Assembly: GCF_035762905.1 (NCBI RefSeq)
Contig: NZ_DASUCC010000041.1
Location: forward strand, 98,127-162,126
DNA from: DASYTH01 sp035762905
Lineage (GTDB): Bacteria; Actinomycetota; Actinomycetes; Mycobacteriales; Pseudonocardiaceae
Length of the DNA: 64,000 nucleotides
Direction: 5' to 3'
Below the pieces are notes generated by a model. It saw only the letters and a list, made by a program, of their open reading frames with translations. It ran no database searches and was not told where the DNA came from. Position 1 is the first letter of the stretch, and each line of letters begins with the position of its first letter. Of this stretch, positions 17,422 to 25,633 are shown one piece after another. A program made the translations under genes and the position numbers.

Positions 17422-17892
17422 ATGACCGTGCTCCTGCGCGAGGCCATCGGTGATCGGCTTCGCCACGCCCGCACCAACCAAAGGCGCACGTTGCGTGAGG
17501 TTTCCCGGTCCGCCCGGGTGAGCCTCGGATACCTGTCCGAGGTCGAGCGGGGCCGCAAGGAGGCGTCGAGCGAGCTGCTGGCCGCCATCTGCGACGCACT
17601 CGAGCTGCCGCTCGCCGAGCTGTTGCACAACGTGGCGAGCGATCTCGACGTGCTCACCGCCGTTCCGGACGCCGTGCCCGACCCGGTTCCGCCGCAGCCC
17701 GAGCCGGCCGGTCCGGCCACCGGACGGCGCGAGCCGGCGCCGCGCGCGTCGGTCGACTCGGTGGACGCGGGTCGTCTGGTCCCGGCCGTGGTCGGGGACA
17801 GCCTTGCCGACCTGCGCATCCAACCCGCGCTCAGCCACCGCCTGCCGACCGCGTTGTCCAACACCCGTGCCGGGGTCGTCTTCGCCGCCTAG
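17422..17892 (+). CDS. clgR: ClgR-type XRE transcriptional regulator
   Basis: 156 residues with a helix-turn-helix at about 8-65 (IGDRLRHARTNQRRTLREVS, then LGYLSEVERGRKEASSELL), the signature of ClgR, activator of clp protease and psp genes in actinobacteria. A proline-rich linker follows. The protein ends in Phe-Ala-Ala; a C-terminal Ala-Ala is the kind of end by which ClgR is itself degraded by ClpP in other actinobacteria, so regulated proteolysis is plausible. The start follows GGAGGCGCGCG. Position before pspA/pspM matches the mycobacterial clgR-pspA-pspM unit. Confidence 0.9.
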   Translation: MTVLLREAIGDRLRHARTNQRRTLREVSRSARVSLGYLSEVERGRKEASSELLAAICDALELPLAELLHNVASDLDVLTAVPDAVPDPVPPQPEPAGPATGRREPAPRASVDSVDAGRLVPAVVGDSLADLRIQPALSHRLPTALSNTRAGVVFAA

Positions 17893-17935
17893 GCTGCCAT
17901 CGACCCGGAGGCCGACTCAGGGACCACGGGGAATG

Positions 17936-17953
17936 ATCAGGGCCATCCCTGAT
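17936..17953 (+). promoter_or_regulatory. Small inverted repeat between clgR and pspA
   Basis: ATCAGGG-CCAT-CCCTGAT forms a perfect 7-bp stem with a 4-nt loop, 44 bp after the clgR stop and 45 bp upstream of the pspA promoter. It could be a weak terminator separating clgR from pspA or an operator. No U-tract follows. Confidence 0.4.
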
Positions 17954-17997
17954 TTCTCCGGGGTGCGGTGGATCGGCAACGGTGTACCTGGAACGAT

Positions 17998-18023
17998 GGA
18001 ACTCACAGCGACGGCGGGGCGTT
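17998..18023 (+). promoter_or_regulatory. ECF-sigma (SigE-type) promoter for pspA
   Basis: GGAAC (17998-18002), 17-nt spacer, CGTT (18020-18023). Transcription would start near 18030, about 45 nt before the pspA ATG. A second GGAAC stands at 17990-17994 but has no CGTT at the right distance. Same architecture as the clgR promoter. Confidence 0.55.
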
Positions 18024-18075
18024 GCTCTACACAACCGCGAGAGCAGCCAGAGCACGGAGAAGGCAGGCGGAGGAG

Positions 18076-18945
18076 ATGGCCAACCCCTTTGTGAAGTTCT
18101 GGAAGTACCTGATGGCGGCGTTCTCGTCGAAGATCGACGAGCACGCCGACCCGAAGGTGCAGATCCAGCAGGCCATCGAGGAGGCGCAGCGTCAGCACCA
18201 GGCCCTCTCGCAGCAGGCCGCCGCGGTGATCGGCAACCAGCGCCAGCTCGAGATGAAGCTGAACCGGCAGCTGGGCGAGGTGGAGAAGCTGCAGGCGTCC
18301 GCCCGCCAGGCGCTCGTGCTGGCCGACGAGGCGCGGTCCAAGGGTGACGAGCAGAAGGCCACCCAGTTCGAGAACGCGGCGCAGTCCTTCGCCACCCAGC
18401 TGGTCACCGCCGAGCAGAGCATCGAGGACCTCAAGACGCTGCACGACCAGGCCCTGCAGGCGGCCACCCAGGCCAAGGCCGCGGTCGAGCGCAACGCCAT
18501 GGTGCTGCAGAACAAGCTGGCCGAGCGCACCAAGCTGCTCAGCCAGCTGGAGCAGGCCAAGATGCAGGAGCAGGTCTCCAAGTCGCTCAACCAGATGAGC
18601 GAACTGGCCGCCCCGGGCAACGTGCCGTCGCTGGAAGAGGTTCGCGACAAGATCGAGAAGCGGTACGCGACCGCGATCGGCTCCGCGGAGCTGGCACAGA
18701 ACTCCGTGCAGGGCCGGATGATGGAGGTTCAGGCCTCCACCACGGAGATGGCCGGCCAGTCCCGGCTGGAGCAGATCCGCGCCTCGATGCGCGGCGGCTC
18801 GGTGGCCGGGCAGGTCACCGCCGGCACGTCCGGGTCCTCGTCCGCCGGATCGTCGTCCGGGTCGCCGTCCGCGTCCAACATCCAGGCCGAGATCGCGCAG
18901 CGGGTGGCCCAGGAGCAGAAGGCCAACCCGCAGCCCGGGTCCTGA
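18076..18945 (+). CDS. pspA: Phage-shock protein A homologue PspA
   Basis: 289-residue PspA/IM30 family protein (mycobacterial Rv2744c, 35-kDa antigen type). It is almost wholly alpha-helical coiled coil (about residues 20-225), begins with the amphipathic MANPFVKFWKYLMAAFSSKI that binds membranes, and ends with a Gly/Ser-rich tail (SSSAGSSSGSPSAS). It polymerises on stressed membranes and protects envelope integrity. ATG is directly preceded by GGAGG. It is followed after 9 bp by pspM. Confidence 0.95.
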   Translation: MANPFVKFWKYLMAAFSSKIDEHADPKVQIQQAIEEAQRQHQALSQQAAAVIGNQRQLEMKLNRQLGEVEKLQASARQALVLADEARSKGDEQKATQFENAAQSFATQLVTAEQSIEDLKTLHDQALQAATQAKAAVERNAMVLQNKLAERTKLLSQLEQAKMQEQVSKSLNQMSELAAPGNVPSLEEVRDKIEKRYATAIGSAELAQNSVQGRMMEVQASTTEMAGQSRLEQIRASMRGGSVAGQVTAGTSGSSSAGSSSGSPSASNIQAEIAQRVAQEQKANPQPGS

Positions 18946-18954
18946 TCCGTTGCC

Positions 18955-19767
18955 ATGGGACGCGCAAACGAGTTAAGACGGCTGATCGCTCTGGCCGAGC
19001 AGTTGCGCGGACCCGTGATGCAGCATGTCCAGCAGTTCTCCAACGCCGTCGCCCAGCGCGGCACCAACCAGGACCAGCTGCGCCGGCAGCGCGCCCGGCT
19101 GGCCCGGCGGCACGCCTGGGCGTCGCGCTGGACCACCGTGTGGGCGCTGGTCACCGCGATCTGCATGGTGATCACGGTGGCGGCGCTGCTCGGCGCCATG
19201 GAGGAGGCGACCGCGATCGGCTCGATCATCATGGGCATGATCGCCGGCACGTTCGCGTTCCGCTCCGGACAGCGGATGCGGGTGCTCTCCCGGCAGCAGC
19301 GTGAGCTGGAGCCCGCCGGCTCGGCCGGGCCGGCGCGCGCCGCCCTCCCCCCGAAGGGCTCGATGGCCCGGGCGCCCATCCAGCGCCTGGTCGAGGCCGA
19401 GAGCACCCTGGCCGACCTGCTCGCCCAGATCGCCCGCGGCGGCTCGGTGTCGACCGAGTCGGTCGAGCACACCCGGCAGACCGGCGCCGACGCCGCCGTG
19501 GTCCTGCGGGACGTGGCGGCCCAGCTGCATGCGGTCGAACGCGCCCGCGACCACGCCCCGCCGCTGGAGCGCGGCCCACTCGCCGACGCCGTCCGCCGGC
19601 TGCGCACCCAACTCGACGAGGGTGTCGACGGCTACGGCAGCCTGGTCGCCGCCGCCGGCCGGGTCCTCGCCGCCAGCTCCCTCGGCGACCCCAGACACGA
19701 CCTCAACGACGCCACCGAACACCTCGCCGGCCTCGCGCTGGCCCTGCGCGAGCTATCGCCGGAGTAG
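18955..19767 (+). CDS. pspM: PspM-like membrane partner of PspA
   Basis: 270 residues with two adjoining membrane segments at about 60-110 (TVWALVTAICMVITVAALLG, then IGSIIMGMIAGTFAF) between a basic N-terminus and a helical C-terminal domain. Its position after pspA matches mycobacterial PspM (Rv2743c), the membrane anchor of the PspA/ClgR stress system. Codon 7 is a Leu TTA, very rare in this GC-rich genome. The last 15 bp overlap the 3' end of the convergent pyrD. No pspN-like gene follows. Confidence 0.8.
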   Translation: MGRANELRRLIALAEQLRGPVMQHVQQFSNAVAQRGTNQDQLRRQRARLARRHAWASRWTTVWALVTAICMVITVAALLGAMEEATAIGSIIMGMIAGTFAFRSGQRMRVLSRQQRELEPAGSAGPARAALPPKGSMARAPIQRLVEAESTLADLLAQIARGGSVSTESVEHTRQTGADAAVVLRDVAAQLHAVERARDHAPPLERGPLADAVRRLRTQLDEGVDGYGSLVAAAGRVLAASSLGDPRHDLNDATEHLAGLALALRELSPE

Positions 19768-20778
19768 CGCCGCCCGGTTGATCTTCCGGACCAGTCCCGG
19801 ACCCTGGTAGACCAACCCGGTGTAGAGCTGCACGAGGCTCGCGCCCGCGTCGAACATGCGGGTGGCGTCGTCGGGGGTGGCGATGCCGCCGACGCCGATG
19901 ATCGGGAGGCGGCCGCCGGTCTCCCTTGCCACGAAGTCGACCACGGCGAGCGCGCGGGCGGCGAGTGGCGGGCCGGACAGGCCGCCGGTCTCCTCGGCGC
20001 GGGCCGCGTCGGCCGGGGCCAGGCCGTCCCGGGCGAGCGTGGTGTTGGTCGCGATGATGCCGTCCACCGCGTGCACCGCGCACACGTCGAGCAGGTCGGC
20101 GATCGCGTGGTCGGTCAGGTCGGGAGCGATCTTCACAAGCAGCCGCACGGTGGCCTCCGCGCGCAGCGCGCCGAGCAGCGCGTCCAGCGCCGCGCGGTCC
20201 TGCAGGGCGCGCAGGCCCGGCGTGTTGGGGGAGCTGATGTTGATCGCGAAGTAGTCGCCGTGGTGGCGGAGCACCCGGAACGCTTCGAGGTAGTCCTCGA
20301 CCGCGCCGGCCGCGGGTGTGGCGCGGGACTTCCCGATGCTGATGCCCAGCGGTGTCCGAAGTGGACCGAGGTCGTGCAGCCGGGCGGCCAGCGCCTCGGC
20401 GCCGGCGTTGTTGAAGCCCATCCGGTTGATGATCGCGGCGCTGGCCGGCAGCCGGAACAGCCGGGGTCGCGGGTTGCCCGGCTGGGCCTGCCGGGTGACC
20501 GTGCCGACCTCGACGAAGCCGAAGCCGAGCGCGGGCCAGGCGGGCAGCGCGAGGCCGTCCTTGTCCATCCCGGCGGCCAGCCCGACCGGGCTGGGGAACC
20601 GCACGCCGAACACGGTCCGCGGCGCGTCGGCGCCGAACCAGCGGTGCAGCAGCGAGACCAGCCGCGGGTGCCGGCCGAGCCGGGCCAGCGTCGCCAGGGT
20701 CCGCTCGTGCGCCGCCTCGGGATCGCCGTGGCCGATCCGGAACAGATGCTGGCGCAGCACCCGGGAATAGATCACCAA
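19753..20778 (-). CDS. pyrD: Dihydroorotate dehydrogenase (quinone), class 2
   Basis: 341-residue FMN enzyme of pyrimidine synthesis, oxidising dihydroorotate with membrane quinone. Class 2 is shown by the extended N-terminal helical part (DPEAAHERTLATLARLG) and by SerS active-site segment INISSPNTPGLRALQ. FMN-binding parts include GLAAGMDKDG, TVTRQAQPGNPRPRLFRLP and the C-terminal IIGVGGIATPDDA. Monocistronic, convergent with pspM and divergent from the coiled-coil gene. Confidence 0.95.
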   Translation of the reverse strand: MVIYSRVLRQHLFRIGHGDPEAAHERTLATLARLGRHPRLVSLLHRWFGADAPRTVFGVRFPSPVGLAAGMDKDGLALPAWPALGFGFVEVGTVTRQAQPGNPRPRLFRLPASAAIINRMGFNNAGAEALAARLHDLGPLRTPLGISIGKSRATPAAGAVEDYLEAFRVLRHHGDYFAINISSPNTPGLRALQDRAALDALLGALRAEATVRLLVKIAPDLTDHAIADLLDVCAVHAVDGIIATNTTLARDGLAPADAARAEETGGLSGPPLAARALAVVDFVARETGGRLPIIGVGGIATPDDATRMFDAGASLVQLYTGLVYQGPGLVRKINRAALLRR

Positions 20779-20796
20779 GGCATCGTGTCACGGGGG

Positions 20797-21663
20797 ATGA
20801 TGGAGCCCGTGTCCGACACCGCGCTGGCCGACGCCGTCCAAGAGCTCTACGCCGCCCCCCGCGAGGAGTTCATCGCCCTGCGCAAGGAGCTGGCCGGCCG
20901 GGCCCGCGCGGCCGGTGACGTCGCGGCGGCGACCGAGATCGCCAAGCTGACCAAGCCAAGCACCGCGGCCTGGGTGGCCAACCAGCTCGCCCGCACCGAC
21001 GCGGCCGAGGTCGGCGCGCTCGCCGGGCTGGGCGACGACCTGCGGGAGGCGCACGAGAAGCTGGACGGTGCCCGGATCCGGGAGCTGTCCCAGGAACGCA
21101 CCGGGCTGATCCGGGACCTGCTGGAGCGGGCCCAGCAGCGGCACGGCAACGGGCTGAGCGAGTCGGTGCTGCGCGAGCTCGAGGAGGTGCTCACCCGGGC
21201 GGTGGCCGACGCCGACGCCGGGCAGGCCCTGGTGTCCGGCTGCCTGACCTCGGCGAAGGGCTTCGCCCCGACCGCCGGCTGGCCGGTCGGCGCACCGGCC
21301 GGGCCACCGGCTCCGCGCGCGAAACCGGAACCGAAGCAGACATCGAAGAAGAAGCCCGACGACGCGCTGGACCGGGCCCGGCTGGCGCTGGAGGAGGCGC
21401 GGGCGGGGGTCAAGGAGGCCGAGGCCGCCCGGGCCGACGACGAGCGGGCGCTGGCCGACGCCGATGCGGCCGCGCAGGAGGCGGCGGCCGAGGTCCACCG
21501 GCTGGGCGAGGAGCTGGACGCGGCCGAGACCCGGGAGCGGCGGGCCAGAGGGCTGGTCGCGACGGCCCGCCGGGCGGCCAAGGAGTCCGAGCGGCAGGCC
21601 GGGGCGGCCTGGCGGCAGGTCCAGCAGGCCGAGCAGCGGCTGGCCGAGTTGGAGGAGAAATAG
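20797..21663 (+). CDS. Coiled-coil protein of unknown function
   Basis: 288 residues, no signal peptide or membrane segment. The N-terminal third (REEFIALRKELAGRARAAGD, KLTKPSTAAWVANQLAR) is a conserved-looking helical domain; a proline-rich hinge at about 165-185 contains a Lys run (KPEPKQTSKKKPDD); the C-terminal 100 residues are a long Ala/Glu/Arg heptad coiled coil. Similar-looking proteins occur in many actinomycetes without known function. Two adjacent ATG codons (20797, 20800) and a GTG at 20809 are all possible starts. Divergent from pyrD with 18 bp between starts. Confidence 0.7.
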   Translation: MMEPVSDTALADAVQELYAAPREEFIALRKELAGRARAAGDVAAATEIAKLTKPSTAAWVANQLARTDAAEVGALAGLGDDLREAHEKLDGARIRELSQERTGLIRDLLERAQQRHGNGLSESVLRELEEVLTRAVADADAGQALVSGCLTSAKGFAPTAGWPVGAPAGPPAPRAKPEPKQTSKKKPDDALDRARLALEEARAGVKEAEAARADDERALADADAAAQEAAAEVHRLGEELDAAETRERRARGLVATARRAAKESERQAGAAWRQVQQAEQRLAELEEK

Positions 21664-21668
21664 GACAA

Positions 21669-21828
21669 CCCCCCGGAGCATGCTTCCCGCGAACCGTTCG
21701 GTGCGCGGGCCCTGGGGCGGACTAGGTCCCAGAGACTCCGGGGGGTGGGTGACTGCCTGGTATTCGCCGGCCCACCGAGGCCGGCCAACCCAAAATTGTC
21801 CGATCGGTGGTCCTAGCGGACAGCCACC
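21669..21828. other. Structured convergent intergenic region (possible terminators or small RNA)
   Basis: Between two convergent genes lie several stems: an outer perfect 10-bp pair CCCCCCGGAG (21669-21678) with CTCCGGGGGG (21736-21745) closing a 57-nt interior that itself holds CCCGCG/CGCGGG; a 7-bp stem GCCGGCC/GGCCGGC (21766-21772 with 21779-21785); and GGTGGTCC...GGA-CAG-CCACC (21806-21828, loop TAGC). No U-tract follows any of them on the + strand. They may be terminators for both genes, or a folded RNA. The rest of the 255-bp gap shows nothing I can name. Confidence 0.4.
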
Positions 21829-21918
21829 TCACGAGTCCCATCAGTATTCACCGTTGGACCACCTCCTCTCTCGTGTACCGCCAACGTAATAGGCGAGCGG
21901 CCCGGTCGCCAAGAGAAT

Positions 21919-22707
21919 TCACGGATGCGGTCCCGGTTGGCAGGCCGGGCAGAAGTAGGTGATTCGCTCGCGGGCGTCGTCGCCCTGGTCGGCCACTCGA
22001 ACCGGGCCGCCGCAACGCAGGCAGCCGGACCGGGCGCGGCCGTACACCCACAGCCGGCGGTCCCGGCGGGTGTCCCCAGTGGTGCTGCGGTCGAAGGTGG
22101 CCGTGTTGCGCAGCAACAGTTCCCGGCTGAGCCGGACCGCCCGCTCCGAGTCCACTTCGGACACCGGGGTCCACGGCGAGACGCCGAGCAGGAAGCACAC
22201 CTCGGCCTTGTAGACGTTGCCGACCCCGGCCATGGCGCGCTGGTCGAGCAGCGCGACGCCGATCTCCCGGTCCGGCTGGCCGGACAGCCGGCGCGCCGCC
22301 TCGGCGGCGTGCGCGTCGGACCAGTCCGCGGCCAGCAGGTCCGGTCCGAGGTGCTCGACCAGGCGATGCTCCTCGGTGGTGGGGACGAGGGCGAGCTTGT
22401 GCAGGTTGACTCCGATCGCGGCCTTGTCCGCTGTGACCAGCACCACACGGACCTGGTGGCCCAGTCGGGCGGCCGGGCCGGCCAGCCGCCACGAGCCGTC
22501 CATCCCGAGGTGGTTGTGCAGGCTCAACTCCCGGTCGAACCGGATGAACAGGTGCTTTCCGACGCTGCCGGCGCCGCGCACGACGCGCCCCGCGAAGTCT
22601 ACTGTGGACAGTCGGGGATGTCGGATCTCCCCGCGCACCAGGACCTTTCCGGCCAGCGCGGCGGCCAGCCGGCGGGCGGTCAGGAACACGGTGTCGCCCT
22701 CGGGCAC
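21919..22707 (-). CDS. nei: Fpg/Nei-family DNA glycosylase (endonuclease VIII type)
   Basis: 262-residue base-excision repair glycosylase/AP lyase for oxidised bases. After the GTG start comes the catalytic Pro-Glu (PEGDTVFLTARRLAAAL); PEGDT favours the Nei branch over Fpg (PELPE). The helix-two-turn-helix is in LLDQRAMAGVGNVYKAEV and the C-terminal zinc finger is CLRCGG...YFCPAC. The start is fixed by the need for proline at position 2. The upstream ParA gene ends 5 bp before it on the same strand. Confidence 0.92.
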   Translation of the reverse strand: MPEGDTVFLTARRLAAALAGKVLVRGEIRHPRLSTVDFAGRVVRGAGSVGKHLFIRFDRELSLHNHLGMDGSWRLAGPAARLGHQVRVVLVTADKAAIGVNLHKLALVPTTEEHRLVEHLGPDLLAADWSDAHAAEAARRLSGQPDREIGVALLDQRAMAGVGNVYKAEVCFLLGVSPWTPVSEVDSERAVRLSRELLLRNTATFDRSTTGDTRRDRRLWVYGRARSGCLRCGGPVRVADQGDDARERITYFCPACQPGPHP

Positions 22708-22712
22708 CGGGG

Positions 22713-23567
22713 TCAGCCGTCCGGGTCGTGGTCGGGGTCCCCGTCCCGGGCCGGCCAGCTGATCGCCTGGTGCCGGCCGCGGCCCCCGGTACGCAGCAGC
22801 CGGGCCAGCAGCAGGTTGAAGGCCAGCGAGATCTCCCGGGCGCCGGGCGTGGCCCACAGGTGGATCGGCGTGCACGCGCCCTGCGCCTGCTGTACGGCCA
22901 GCCGGTCCGGCAGGGCCACCGGCATGATCAGCGAGCCGAAGCTCTCCCGCAGCTCGGCGATCCGGTACTGGTGCTCGTAGGAGTGCGGCCGGACCCGGTT
23001 CACCACGACGCCGAGCGGCACCAGGTCCGGGTTGTGCTGCTCGCGGGTCTCCTCGAGCGCGTCGAACGCCCGGTTTGCGCCGGACACCGCATACAGCGTC
23101 GGCTCGGTGACCAGCAGCGCGCCGTCCGCGGCCACCAGGGCCGAGCGGGTGAGCCTGCCGAGCGACGGCGGGCAGTCCAGCAGCACCAGCTGGTAGGGCA
23201 GCTCCCCGTCCTCCAGCAGTGAGGACAGCGCGGTCAGCGCCCGGCCGAGCTTGCCGAGCCGGCGGGAGTCCGGATCCGGGTCGTTGAGCACCTCCAGGTC
23301 CTCCGAACCGACCAGCACGTCCACCTCGTCGCTCCAGCCGCTGTGCGCGATGGCCTCGCGCAGCACGGTCGGGCGCGGCGTCTCCAACACGTCGGCGAGC
23401 GTGGTCGCGGTGTCCTCCGGGTCGAGCGTGGCCGTGGCGTTGCACTGCGGGTCCAGGTCGACGACCAGTGTGCGGGCTCCGCGGCGCATGGCCGACGAGG
23501 CCAGGCCGAGCACAACGGTGGTCTTGCCGACCCCACCCTTGAGGCTGAGCACCGCCACCGTTCGCAC
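22713..23567 (-). CDS. Orphan ParA/Soj-type ATPase
   Basis: 284-residue MinD/ParA ATPase with deviant Walker A KGGVGKTT (residues 10-17), switch sequence DLDPQCNATATL and Walker B-like LVLLDCPPSLG. No ParB or parS-like gene accompanies it, so it is not the chromosome-partition ParA; such orphan ATPases position other cargo on the nucleoid or membrane. The C-terminal tail is Asp/Pro-rich. GTG 23567 start; nei follows after 5 bp, so both are likely cotranscribed. Confidence 0.85.
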   Translation of the reverse strand: MRTVAVLSLKGGVGKTTVVLGLASSAMRRGARTLVVDLDPQCNATATLDPEDTATTLADVLETPRPTVLREAIAHSGWSDEVDVLVGSEDLEVLNDPDPDSRRLGKLGRALTALSSLLEDGELPYQLVLLDCPPSLGRLTRSALVAADGALLVTEPTLYAVSGANRAFDALEETREQHNPDLVPLGVVVNRVRPHSYEHQYRIAELRESFGSLIMPVALPDRLAVQQAQGACTPIHLWATPGAREISLAFNLLLARLLRTGGRGRHQAISWPARDGDPDHDPDG

Positions 23568-23598
23568 GCACGGAACCTTACGGTCCTACGCTCTGCCC

Positions 23599-24318
23599 AT
23601 GCGACTGGACGCCGTTCGCCGTGCGCTCGACGCCGAACTGGCCGCCGCCCGGGACCGCCGGGCCGGCATGCCGCCCCGGGTGCTGGACGTCGGCGGGGGC
23701 AGCGGCACCCTGGCCGTGCCGCTGGCCGCCGCCGGCTGCCTGGTCACCGTGGTGGAGCCGAGCCCGAACGCGCTGGCCACCCTGCACCGCCGGGCCGAGG
23801 AGGCGGGCGTGTCCGGGCGGATCACCGCGGTGCAGGGCGACAGCGACCTGCTCGGCACGCTCGTCGCGCCGGGTGGCGCCGACCTCGCCCTTGCGCACGG
23901 GCTGCTCGAGGTCGTCGAGGACCCGAAGAACACGGTGGCCGCGATCGCCGAGGCACTCGCCCCGGGCGGCGCGGTCTCGGTGCTGGTGGCCAACCGGTTC
24001 GCCGCGGTGCTGCACCGGGCGCTGGCCGGCCGGCTCGCCGACGCCCGGGTGCTGCTCGACGACCCGGCCGGGCAGCTGCCCGGCGAGTCGCTGCTGCGCC
24101 GGTTCGACACCGAGGGCCTGCGCCGGCTGCTGGTCGACGCCGGCCTGGCGGTGGAGCTGATGCAGGGCAGCGGGGTGCTCTCCGACATGGTGCCCGGACC
24201 GGTGCTCGAGCAGAGCCCGGGGGCCGCGGACGCCCTCGCCGAGCTGGAGCTGCGGGTGGCCACGCTGGCGCCGCTGCGCGACGTGGCCACCCGGCTGCAC
24301 GCGATCGCGCGCCGCTGA
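23599..24318 (+). CDS. Class I SAM-dependent methyltransferase
   Basis: 239 residues with the Rossmann motif I VLDVGGGSGTLAVPLA (about 37-52), motif II-like VTVVEPSPNALATL, the VQGDSDLL block and EALAPGGAVSVLVANR. The fold and spacing are those of UbiE/CmoA-like methyltransferases, but the substrate is unknown. ATG 23599 is the first reasonable start; the upstream open frame is antisense to parA. It lies divergent from parA and 36 bp before dinB. Confidence 0.82.
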   Translation: MRLDAVRRALDAELAAARDRRAGMPPRVLDVGGGSGTLAVPLAAAGCLVTVVEPSPNALATLHRRAEEAGVSGRITAVQGDSDLLGTLVAPGGADLALAHGLLEVVEDPKNTVAAIAEALAPGGAVSVLVANRFAAVLHRALAGRLADARVLLDDPAGQLPGESLLRRFDTEGLRRLLVDAGLAVELMQGSGVLSDMVPGPVLEQSPGAADALAELELRVATLAPLRDVATRLHAIARR

Positions 24319-24354
24319 CCCGGAACTGTCGGTCCCGGCTGGCATGCTTGCCCC

Positions 24355-25599
24355 GTGGGACGCAGTGGGGATCTGCCGCGCGGGCTGGTCGAGCGGTACC
24401 GGGCGGCGGCGGACGTCGGGCCGGACGGCTGGCCCGACGACACCGGCTGCCCGATCCTGCACGTCGACATGGACGCCTTCTTCGCGTCGGTGGAGCTGCG
24501 CGAGCGACCGGAGCTGAAGGACCGGCCGGTGGTGGTGGCCGGCGGCGGTCCGCGGGCGGTGGTGCTGGCCGCCAACTACCCGGCGCGCACGTTCGGGGTG
24601 CGCTCGGCGATGCCGGCCGCGCGGGCCAGAAGGCTCTGCCCGCAGGCGGTGTTCCTGCCGCCGCACCGGGAGAAGTACGAGCGGGTGTCCCGGGCGGTCA
24701 TGGCGGCGTTCCGGGAGCTGACCCCACTGGTGCAGCCGCTGAGCCTGGACGAGGCGTTCCTCGACGTGGGCGGGGCGCTGCGCCGGCTGCGGACCAGCCC
24801 GGCGCGGCTCGGGGCGCAGTTACGCGGGCGGGTGCTGGCCGAGCACGACCTCACCTGCTCGGTCGGGGTGGCATCGACGCCGTTCGTGGCCAAACTCGCG
24901 TCGGGGCTGGCCAAGCCGGACGGGATGGTCGTCGTGCCGCGCACGGAGGTGCTCGCGTTCCTGCACCCGCTGCCGGTCTCGGCGCTGTGGGGCGTCGGGC
25001 AGCGCACGGCGGAGCGGCTGGTCGCCGTGGGCCTCGAGCGGATCGGCGACGTGGCGGCCACGCCGCTGCCCCGGCTGCGCCGCACCCTCGGGGTGGCCGT
25101 GGCCGAGCACCTGTGGGCGCTGGCCAACGGGCACGACGAGCGCGCCGTCGAGCCGGACGTCGCGGAGAAGTCGATCGGTGCGGAGGAGACCTTCGACGTC
25201 GACCTGGCCGACCGGGAGGCGGTCCGGCGAGAGCTGCTGCGGCTGTCCGAGCGCACCGCGGCCAGCCTGCGCCGGCGCGGGCTGCGCGGCCGCACCGTGT
25301 CGATCAAGGTGCGGTTCGGCGACTTCAGCACAATCACCCGGTCCCGCACGCTGCCCGTGGCCACCGACGTGACCCAGGAGATCTACCGCACCGCCACCCA
25401 GTTGCTGGACGGACAGACCCCGCCCGGTGCGATCCGGCTGATCGGCGTGCGGGTGGAGCAACTCGGCGCAGGCGACGCCGAGCAGCTCACCCTGGACGCG
25501 CCCGAACGCGGCTGGCGGGACGCCGACGCCGCTGCCGACGCCGCCCGCGGGCGGTTCGGCAACGCCGCCGTGCGCCCCGCCGCACTGCTCGAGCCCTGA
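24355..25599 (+). CDS. dinB: DNA polymerase IV (Y family)
   Basis: 414-residue translesion polymerase. The catalytic metal ligands are in LHVDMDAFFASVE (Asp38) and LSLDEAFLD (Asp132, Glu133); YPARTFGVRSAMP and the helix-hairpin-helix region ALWGVGQRTAERLVAVG follow; the little-finger domain occupies the last 120 residues. No beta-clamp motif of the QLxLF type is obvious apart from QLTLD near residue 380. GTG 24355 start. It contains a rare TTA codon (codon 156). I found no LexA-type box immediately upstream. Confidence 0.93.
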   Translation: MGRSGDLPRGLVERYRAAADVGPDGWPDDTGCPILHVDMDAFFASVELRERPELKDRPVVVAGGGPRAVVLAANYPARTFGVRSAMPAARARRLCPQAVFLPPHREKYERVSRAVMAAFRELTPLVQPLSLDEAFLDVGGALRRLRTSPARLGAQLRGRVLAEHDLTCSVGVASTPFVAKLASGLAKPDGMVVVPRTEVLAFLHPLPVSALWGVGQRTAERLVAVGLERIGDVAATPLPRLRRTLGVAVAEHLWALANGHDERAVEPDVAEKSIGAEETFDVDLADREAVRRELLRLSERTAASLRRRGLRGRTVSIKVRFGDFSTITRSRTLPVATDVTQEIYRTATQLLDGQTPPGAIRLIGVRVEQLGAGDAEQLTLDAPERGWRDADAAADAARGRFGNAAVRPAALLEP

Positions 25600-25633
25600 G
25601 CGGCGCGAGCGCGGCGGTTCCTGGACCGCGACC

